From contig CM076851.1 of assembly GCA_039519185.1 (NCBI GenBank), positions 29,409,825-29,473,824 on the forward strand: DNA of 64,000 nucleotides. The letters are read 5' to 3'. The notes beneath the pieces were generated by a model that ran no database searches, was not told the DNA's origin, and worked only from the letters and a program-made list of their open reading frames with translations. The DNA comes from Astragalus membranaceus (Eukaryota; Streptophyta; Magnoliopsida; Fabales; Fabaceae). This document shows, in pieces, positions 56,214 through 64,000 of the stretch. Position numbers and translations under genes: made by a program. Position 1 is the first letter of the stretch. Every line of letters begins with the position of its first letter.

Positions 56214-57095
56214 GCTCCATCGGACCATTGCATTCTTCTTCTCTTGGCTCCAAAGAGTTAGTTTAGAAATTTGAAATGTGTATATTGTAGAATAAAAATG
56301 TTGTTAGAAAGGTTGTTTTAAGAAATGTTGATGTTTGAAATGATAGAAATATGAAATGTGGAATAGAAATGTTTTTGTTAGGGTTCAGGATTGTGAATTT
56401 GAAATTATGTAGGATTGATATTGTTTTAAATTATGTTAATTGAAATGGTGTTAAATTTTTGTTAGGGATGTTAATTGAAATTGTGTTAAAATATTGTTTG
56501 ATGTTTGATAAACCCCGGGTTAGATGACTATATTGCATGTTGTTATTGTGTGCTGTTGATGGAAAAGGGTGATGTGTTACCCTTCACCCCCCATATTTTG
56601 CTCGAAATCATCTCCATTGAGATAATTGTGAGACCATACTAACAACGGTAGGGTTGAGAGTAAGAAATAACTTCCTTCATTAATTGGATGGAAAAGGGTT
56701 TTGTGATTTCCTTGACCCCCATATTCGGCTCGAAATCATCTCCACTGAGATCATATCAATGCCACTCACTTGGTAGGTTATTGGGAGTTTTATGGGAATC
56801 TAACGCGTTTTTTAAAATGCTTGTAGGTGAATTGGAATAAATTGAATCATGATTGGGTGTACGTTTGAAGCAATCTTTTGTAGTTGAGGTTGAAGAGTTT
56901 ATTATGGTAGCGATCCGATATGAACTGACTAAATATGAAGGGGGATTAGATGTCCATTCATTCTTTGCGACAGTGTACTTAGGGAACAACTTTCAAATAT
57001 TGACGTAGGGGCTTCAAGAAGTTCTAGTGTTAGTGTTCCATCTATTGAAGAATTTGAGTCGATAGAAAGCATGATTTGCGATCCTCTCGGGGTGA

Positions 57096-57743
57096 TTGTG
57101 CCATTTGATGAACCTCAGTATGACAATTATGAAGAACTTCCAAATGAAGAAGCAGAGATTTTATAATTTGTTAAGAGATTCAAACAAACCATTGTTCGCC
57201 ACAGTCAAAATCGTAATTTTTTTTACCTATTCTACCTCAACATGCCCCCAAAGGTCTATGTTGGGTTTATATTATGTGACTGAGTTGATGTTTGAAGCGA
57301 CACCTTATAAAGGATAATTGGCAACAATTTATTATAAGGCTAAGATGTTAGTGTTGAAGTTGGGATTGGAATGTAAGAAGATTGATTGTTGTTTGGACGG
57401 GCACATGTTGTTTTACGACAACGAATTTGGTAAAAATGATGGTGCGCTACTTGAATGCAATTCCGTGGAAAGTCGATGTATCATGTTCATAAAGCGGGAA
57501 AACGTAAATTATAAACCCATCCATGTTAAGTCAATGTTCTATTTGCCAATAGTTATAAGCTTACAGAGAATGTCTACAACGACTAAAATTGCGGAGAAAA
57601 TGACTTGTTATTATGAGAACAGGCGTACCTCAGACATTTTACGCCACCCATCTGACGGAGAAGCGTGGAAACACTTTGATCTAGTGCATTCATATTTTGC
57701 CTCAGACCCACGAAATGTTCAGGTTAACTTGTGCTCTAGATAG
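57096..57743 (+). pseudogene. CACTA transposase (Tnp2/Transposase_21) fragment, copy A
   Basis: A first frame (57096-57317) has QRFYNLLRDSNKPLF. The second (57318-57743) has AKMLVLKLGLECKKIDCC and then, after a damaged stretch, SLQRMSTTTKIAEKM and HPSDGEAWKHFD, FASDPRNVQ. This is the N-terminal half of the En/Spm-type Tnp2 transposase. The reading ends just before the aspartate-containing motif that usually follows DPRNV, so the catalytic core is lost. It is non-functional. Confidence 0.8.
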
Positions 57744-57764
57744 ATCGGAGGCCGATTAGGATAG

Positions 57765-57960
57765 GTGATTATGTCTAAGCGAACCTCGAGGCATGCTGGG
57801 CGACAGTTGATTACCAAAAGCTCTGTGCACAAGCCAAGAAGAACAGAGATTCAGAGAAGGGTGGCTTGCTTCACTGCTACGGCTCAATCAATCGATTTTT
57901 TCGAAGGCCGAGACCATCAAAAATCGTTTCTCGCCTGGTCTTGCTAACGACGATCGAGGC
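57765..57960 (+). pseudogene. En/Spm transposase (Tnp1/Transposase_24-like) fragment, copy A
   Basis: The frame beginning near 57781 reads VDYQKLCAQAKKNRDSEKGG then LLHCYGS, a pattern like the plant Ptta/En/Spm accessory transposase domain (N-R and hxxGS motifs). It is truncated by the shared GAAGGCC segment. The matching piece in copy B is at about 60893-61000. Confidence 0.6.
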
Positions 57961-58540
57961 CGCCAGAAAACTCATGTGAGGTTTACCGCCAGTCACCCGT
58001 GAGAGCAATCATGCATGGAATTTCAAAGTTTCTTGTTACAGGCGGCCTGACCGTTGATATTGGTTAATTAATAGAATTAGTTAATATAGTTAGTTAAATA
58101 ATTATAGTTAGTCATATACTTAGTTAACTTTATATATAGTTAGTCATTAGTTAATATAATTAGTTAGATAATTATATGTCTATGTTTTTTTTTGACAAAG
58201 AATTATATGTCTATGTTTAGAAATTAAGTTATTAGGTTTTTTTAATATTTTTGTGAAAAATACGTTTAGTAATTAGTCACTATATTTAGAAATCTAGTTA
58301 ATTATATAGCTATTATGTATTTATGTTTAGTAATATGTTTAGTAAATTAGTTAATTAATTAGTTGATATTTTACATTGGTATGTTTAAAGATTAATTAGT
58401 TATTCGATATTATTTAAAAATTTCTTATATTACCTATTATGTTATTGTCTTAGTTGTTATGATATTTTAGAGATTATTAATTCCAACATTAGTTCAAAGA
58501 CAAGCATGAAGAGTTGACACCATGTTAACATGAAGGATCA

Positions 58541-59023
58541 CATTACAAGAAAAACTTGTATTTCGAAACACTATTTCAGGTGACCTTCAAACAACCGGTA
58601 TTTCCAAAGGCCAAAACCATCGAAAACCAGTCAATTTGGTGTTGCAATTATCAGCACCACCTAGTAATTTTGCGCTAAATTTCAAAATTTCTCATTAGCA
58701 GCGGCTTGACTGTCAATATTGGTTATTAGAATTAGCTAATATAGTTAGTTAAATAATTATAGTTAGCGAATTAACTAGTTAAATTTATAGGTAGTTCGCT
58801 ATTTGTGTATATAATTAATTAAATAATTATATGTCTATGTTTAGAAATAAACTTTTTAGGTTTTTTAATATTTTGTGAAAAATATGTTTAGTAATTATTT
58901 ATTTAGTAATTATTTAGTTACTATATTTAGCAAATTAGTTAGTTATATGGTTATAATTTATTTATGTTTAGATTAGTCAATTAATTAGTTGTTATTTTTT
59001 TAGTAATTTAGTAAGTATTCATT
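58541..59023 (+). repeat. Third, short copy of the family's end segment
   Basis: Starts CATTACAAGAAAAACTTGTA and runs through a GGCCTTC/GAAGGCC-like foldback into an AT-rich tail similar to 58030-58480 (GTTAGTTAAATAATTATAGT). It lacks all transposase sequence. Confidence 0.6.
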
Positions 59024-59261
59024 CACTACAAAAAATCAATATTAGTGATGGACCATTTGCGACAGATTAGGCCGTCGCTATAAAAGTGAATGTTATAGTT
59101 TCAGTTTGCGACGGACAAGGCCATTGCTTTTAAAGCGAATTTGACCGTTGCATTTTGCGATAGACTAGGCCATCGCTAACTTAACATTCATTAAAGTGAA
59201 ATTCACTGCACTCTCCCCTCATTTCTCTTTTCTTCTTCTCCCCCATTCTTCTCTCTCTCTC

Positions 59262-59310
<49 letters not shown>

Positions 59311-59507
59311 GAACCCTCTTCCCTTTTTTCTCCCATTTCACCTTCCCCACCACCACCAAAACCACGTCGTAACTTTCTCCCTCACTCTTCTCTCTCTCCC
59401 TCTCTCTCTCTCTCGCTCTTTCTATCTGTGTCCATCTCTCTCCTCAACCACAACCCCTTTCTCTTTCTCACTACCGCACCGGAGTGCCCACCGTCACTGG
59501 ACCGCCA
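59024..59507. mobile_element. CACTA-type end and CT-rich stretch
   Basis: CACTACAAAAAATCAATAT at 59024 is followed by several GCGACGG or GGCCGTCGC repeats (59066-59175), as in CACTA subterminal regions. A (CT)n run fills 59249-59309. The opposite terminus was not found, so this could be the real left end of copy B or a separate fragment. Confidence 0.5.
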
Positions 59508-60462
59508 TCGGACCATTGCATTCTTCTTATCTTGGCTCCTAAGAGTTAGTTTAGAAATTTGAAATGTGTATATTGTAGAATAAAAATGTTGTTAGAAAGG
59601 TTGGTTTTAGAAATGTTGTTGTTTGAAATGATAGAAATATGAAATGTGGAATAGACATGTTTTTGTTAGGGTTCAGGATTGTGAATTTGAAATTCTGTAG
59701 GATTGATATTTTTTTAAATTATGTTAATTGAAATGGTGTTAAATTTTTGTTAGGGATGTCAATTGAAATTGTGTTAAATTATTGTTTGATGTTTGATAAA
59801 CCCTGGGTTAGATGACTATATTGGATGTTGTTATTGTGTGTTGTTGATGGAAAATGGTGATGTGTTGTCCTTCACCCCCCATATTTTGCTCGAAATCATC
59901 TCTCTTGAGATAATTGTGAGACCATACTAACAATGGTAGGGTTGAGAGTAAAAAATAACTTCCTTCATTACTTGGATGGAAAAGGGTTTTGTGATGTCCT
60001 TGACCCCCATATTCGGCTCGAAATCATCTCCACCGAGACCATATCAATGCCACTCACTTGGTAGGTTATTGGGAGTGTTATGGGAATCTAACGCGTTTTT
60101 TTAAAATGCTTGTAGGTGAATTGGAATCTATTGAATCATGATTGGGTGTACGTTTGAAGCAATCTTTTGTAGTCGAGGGTGAAGAGTTTATTATGGTAGC
60201 GATCCGATATGAATTGACTAAATATGAAGGGGGATTAGATGTCCATTCATTCTTTGCGACAGTGTACTTATTTTGGCCGAAAATGAAATCAGGTATCACT
60301 TGTATCATGACGGGTTTAAGCCTAATTATTAGATTTGGGTTGACCAAAGGGAACAACTTTCAAATCTTGACGTAGGGGCTTCAAGAAGTTCTAGTGTTAG
60401 TGTTCCATCTATTGAAGAATTTGAGTCGATAGAAAGCATGATTTGCGATCCTCGCGGGGTGA

Positions 60463-61058
60463 TTGTGCCATAAGCAGAGATTTTATAATTTGTTAAGAGA
60501 TTCAAACAAACCATTGTTCGCCACAGTCAAAATCGTAAATTTTTTTACCTATTCTACCTCAACATGCCCCCAAAGGTCTATGTTGGGTTTATATTATGTG
60601 ACTGAGTTGATGTTTGAAGCGACACCTATAAAGGATAATTGGCAACAATTTATTATAAGGCTAAGATGTTAGTGTTGAAGTTGGGATTGGAATGTAAGAA
60701 GATTGATTGTTGTTTGTATGGCCACATGTTGTTTTACGACAACGAATTTGGTAAAAACGATGGTGCGCTACTTGAATGGAAATTCCGTGGAAAGTCGATG
60801 TACCATGTTCATAAAGCTGGAAAACGTAATTATAAACGTAATTCTAGATAGATCGAAGGCCGATTAGGATAGGTGGTTCTGTCTGAGCGAACCTCGAGGC
60901 ACTCTGGGCGACAGTTGATTACCAAAAGCTCTGTGCACAAGCCAAGAAGAACAGAGATTCAGAGAAGGGTGGCTCACTTCACTGATGCGGCTCAATCAAA
61001 AACCGATTCTCGCCTGGTCTTGCTAACGACGACCGAGGCCGCCAGAAAACTCATGTGA
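60463..61058 (+). pseudogene. CACTA transposase fragments, copy B
   Basis: Short frames repeat the copy A readings: QRFYNLLRDSNKPLF (60463-60672), AKMLVLKLGLECKKIDCC (60639-60851), then a jump past the rest of Tnp2 to the Tnp1-like segment (60873-61058). Upstream, near 60270-60370, B keeps a short coding-like part (LTKGNNFQILD in one frame) that is reduced in A. Not functional. Confidence 0.7.
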
Positions 61059-61361
61059 GGTTTACCGCCAGTCACCCGTGAGAGCAATTATGCATAAAAT
61101 TTCAAAGTTTCTTGTTACAGGCGGCCTGACCGTTGATATTGGTTAATTAATAGAATTAGTTAATATAGTTAGTTAAATAATTATAGTTAGTGATATACTT
61201 AGTTAACTTTATATATAGTTAGTCGTTAGTTAATATAATTAGTTAGATAATTATATGTCTATGTTTTTTTTGACAAAGAATTATATGTCTATGTTTAGAA
61301 ATTAAGTTATTAGGTTTTTTTAATATTTTTGTGAAAAATATGTTTAGTAATTAGTCACTAT

Positions 61362-63704
61362 TGTAATATCCCCAATTTTCGCTATTTTAAATTATTTGGC
61401 ATGAATTGATATTTAGTGATTTATTTACTTGGTTGAAAATAAAATGATTGATGGTGGATTACTTGATTTAGTTATTATATGAATTGTGTGCTTAATTATT
61501 ATAAATTGCATCAAGATTAGAGTAATTAGGGCTGATGGGAGTCTTTGGGTATGAAATGTTTAAGTGAGGGTCATTGTTGTCTTTTTACCCTACCCTTTAA
61601 ATACCCCCTTCCAGCTGAACCAAGAGAAACATTTCATTTCTTCTAAGTTCAGAAACAGCAAAGCTGAAGAAGAGAAAGAGAGGGGGAGAGGGCGTGAGTT
61701 TGAGAGGGAGGAAGAGAGGAGGAATTTTCTCAAAAGTCCATTGCATGTTCAATCCAATGGCACAACCATGATCATCCTCTTTCTAGTGATATCGATTTCG
61801 AAGTCATCCCTTCCTCCAAACTAAAATCACCATTGGTGACCACCAAAGTTTCACTTGACCCAATTCTGAAATCCATCTTTTGCATGTTCGATTTGAGAGT
61901 ACTGGGACCAAACTCGGAAGCCTTATCACGAATTGGAACCACCTAGAAGTCATTTTCAGTTCTGGGATCAGAATACAAGTGTTAGGGAACCTGGGTTTTC
62001 GGTTGGGAGCTCTTGGAGCGAGTTCGGGAAAGTTTGGAGTCCGTTCATAGCATTCTTGGTGATCCGTCTTACTGAATTTCTGAATTGTGCCAATTGCTTT
62101 TGTCGTCACCAAAGAGGTGAGTTCTATACTCACTAGGGAATGATTATCATGTGTGATGTATTCTGAGTTGTTGAGTCCCGCGTTTTATGAAAACCGATAT
62201 CAATTCGTTTAATGAAAATATCGTTCGAGTCATTGAGTTATATGATCGCTTGATTGAAATCGTGAATTGTTTACTTGAGAGTGTGATTGATTATATGATT
62301 ATAGTATTGATTGATATGTGACTGAGATTCGACTGAATTTGTTGATTGTTATGTCTGTTTTGATGTCTCGGAAATCATAGAAAGTCTCGGCATCGGATCG
62401 GAAGCGAAACGGAGCAAAATCACTTTTCGAAACTCTGTTTTTATCAGTATCAGGTGCCCATCGCGTCGCGACTCGTGCCTGTCGCGACGCGACCATCCAT
62501 ATTTTTGCGAAGGTTTTGGTTCTGTAATTTTTTCGCGTCGCGATGGAACCTGTTCGCGTCGCGACGGAACCTGTTCGCGTCGACGCAGTGTAAATTTTCA
62601 GCAAAACTACCCTATTTTGTTTTCGCTATAACTTTTGATCCCGTGGTCCGATTTAAGTGTTCTCAAGTGCGCTGGAAAGCTAATTAAAAGACCTATTCAG
62701 ATATGTGAATTATATTCTTAATTTCCCTGTTCTTAAGGTTAAGTTCATGATATAATGTTGAGTGTTCATGCTATGTTAAGTGGAGTATCATTGATGTATT
62801 GTGTTTGGACTGATTGGATGATTAGTGTAAGTTAAGTTAATAACTTTAGTAAGCCGTGTGAGATCACCTAATGTTAGTAAGGAGATCATGTTAAGTTAAG
62901 CTCAGTGTTAAGTTAAGTTCATTATTATGCTCAGTTCATTGTTATGTTCAGATCAGTATTCAGTTCAGGTATATTAAAATATATACATCAGTTCAGTTAG
63001 GGTGACGACCCTATTTTCTGTTTAGTGTGCTAGGGGAGGGGAAGTCATGAGCCCTATGAACCTAGGCCCCATGAGGGATCCAGCCGATTAGTGGAATGGG
63101 TTCACCGGGAGCTTATTTTGCCAAGTGACCGGTGACACGCTAAAACTTCAGTTCAGTATATGTGTTGCCTCTCGTAACCGGCTAGAGGGTTATGAGGACA
63201 ACGTTAGTTCAGCCACATAGTCAATTTTGAGGACTATGATTTCTGAATTAAGCATAATTGAACTGAGAGAGTTAGTAAGGGGTCTCGATAGAACTCACGG
63301 AGACAAGTTGTCTCACCCTTCATATGTTGTTGTTTTTCAGAGTTGCAGGCTAAGTTGAAGAATATGAGGCATGGTCATGGAGACGCTTGAGGAGTTGCAG
63401 ACGCTGTTCATTTTGTTATGTTATGTATCTCTGTACTTTCATTCAGTATCTTAGATGTACGATGGTACGACTTGTATTATAAGTTGTAAATCGCTTCCGC
63501 AGACTTTCTATTTTGGTATTGAACATTAGTTGAGAGGTGTAAGAACGCTTTATGTATTTTATGTTAAGTTATGTAAGCGCACTTGATGGGTTTTTAGCAT
63601 CAAGTATTAGTATGTGTTCAGTATTTAAAAAGAAAGTTACTCTGATATATGCCAGTAGTGCATTTCGGTAAATTCTACAAGTTAGAAATTATCGGGGTTT
63701 TACA
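61362..63704 (+). mobile_element. Solo LTR of chromovirus-like gypsy
   Basis: Begins TGTAATATCC and ends GGGTTTTACA, flanked by ACTAT (61357-61361 and 63705-63709). Copy A at about 58277-58285 shows the uninterrupted site. The 2343-base sequence has no primer site or coding region, so it is a recombined solo LTR. It is related to the LTR at 46170-53560. A TTTAAATACCCCC promoter-like motif lies near 61596, followed by a GA-rich leader. Confidence 0.92.
62462..62590. repeat. CG-rich palindrome and 21-bp repeats in solo LTR
   Basis: CGCGTCGCGAC (62462-62472) pairs perfectly with 62481-62491. Three units starting at 62532, 62553 and 62574 begin TTCGCGTCG and follow a 21-base period (TTCGCGTCGCGAYGGAACCT). 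CpG density is very high for this AT-rich region. Confidence 0.9.
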
Positions 63705-64000
63705 ACTATATTTAGAAATCTAGTTAATTATATAGTTATTATGTATTTATGTTTAGTAATATGTTTAGTAAATTAGTTAATTAATTAGTTGATATTTTAC
63801 ATTGGTATGTTTAAAGATTAATTAGTTATTCGATATTATTTAAAAATTTATTATATTACCTATTATGTTATTGTCTTAGTTGTTATGATATTTTAGAGAT
63901 TATTAATTCCAACATTAGTTAAAAGACAAGCATGAAGAGTTGACACCATGTTAACATGAAGGGTCACATTACAAGAAAAACTTGTATTTCGAAACACTAT

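Larger units (their letters stand above)
56214..58540 (+). mobile_element. CACTA-related repeat, copy A
   Basis: A 2.3 kb block that is repeated as copy B from 59508. From left to right: an AT-rich leader with two ATATT(C/T)GCTCGAAATCAT phrases, transposase remnants (57040-57900), a GAAGGCC... segment shared with 43097-43240, and an AT-rich tail of TAGTTAATATAGTTAG-like words. It abuts the broken gypsy RNase H at 56213. Compared with B it retains about 230 bases of Tnp2 but lacks about 70 bases near 60271-60345 of B. Confidence 0.7.
59508..64000 (+). mobile_element. CACTA-related repeat, copy B (interrupted)
   Basis: Homologous to copy A from GGACCATTGCATTCTTCTT onward and continuing to the window end, with a solo LTR inserted at 61362-63704. 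The right part (63710-64000) matches 58282-58574 almost base for base. Tnp2 is shorter here, because the stretch corresponding to 57512-57735 of A is deleted. Confidence 0.7.

Overview
The window looks like repeat-dense nuclear DNA of a flowering plant, probably a dicot and possibly a legume. Spliced plant genes and gene remnants (SEN54, HD-ZIP IV, HEMB, RPT1, PPR) sit among Ty1/copia, Ty3/gypsy, LINE, CACTA, Harbinger-like and MITE sequences. A large Ogre/Tat-like element with a 3.3 kb LTR would fit a legume, but I cannot name the species. There is no sign of bacterial or organellar sequence.

Left part (1-12243). A minus-strand, gag-only Ogre/Tat-like LTR element runs off the left edge. Its 3.27 kb LTR ends at 9476, and the element lies inside a second minus-strand, gag-only element (9477-12243) that has a 348 bp LTR, a 117 bp tandem array and a duplicated piece of its own gag. 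An HD-ZIP IV pseudogene follows (12522-13780), and then a very young copia element (13885-19365) with near-identical LTRs and a perfect CTTTG target duplication.

Middle (19366-27677). A decayed RNase H-like fragment is followed by a small coding-deficient LTR element (20718-22818) that carries an exact 814 bp internal tandem duplication. Next is the only gene that looks intact, a four-exon minus-strand SEN54 (tRNA-splicing endonuclease subunit) at 23012-24760. A Harbinger-like element carrying a PPR gene fragment lies 5' of it.

Nested LINE block (27679-41830). One L1-type LINE is cut into three pieces by a solo Athila-like LTR (29005-30472, TSD TTAGG) and by a composite Athila-like element (30687-41148, TSD CATGA). 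The right end of that composite lies in gag rather than in an LTR. A CACTA element (38839-40074) sits within its second LTR.

Right part (41831-64000). LTR debris, a MITE and AT-rich satellite-like repeats lead to a chromovirus-like gypsy whose 5' LTR (46170-53560) is split by a 5000 bp CACTA element (48448-53447). That CACTA element carries exon fragments of two unrelated host genes, HEMB (porphobilinogen synthase) and RPT1 (26S proteasome ATPase), on the same strand. I regard this as the most interesting object in the window. The gypsy pol is cut off at the RNase H domain and followed by two related, separately deleted copies of a CACTA (Tnp2-type) transposon region. The second copy is interrupted by a 2.34 kb solo LTR (61362-63704), for which the first copy supplies an unoccupied site.

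Apart from SEN54, nearly every coding segment is transposon-derived and most are broken by frameshifts or stops. The window is best read as a stack of insertions whose relative order can be worked out from target-site duplications.
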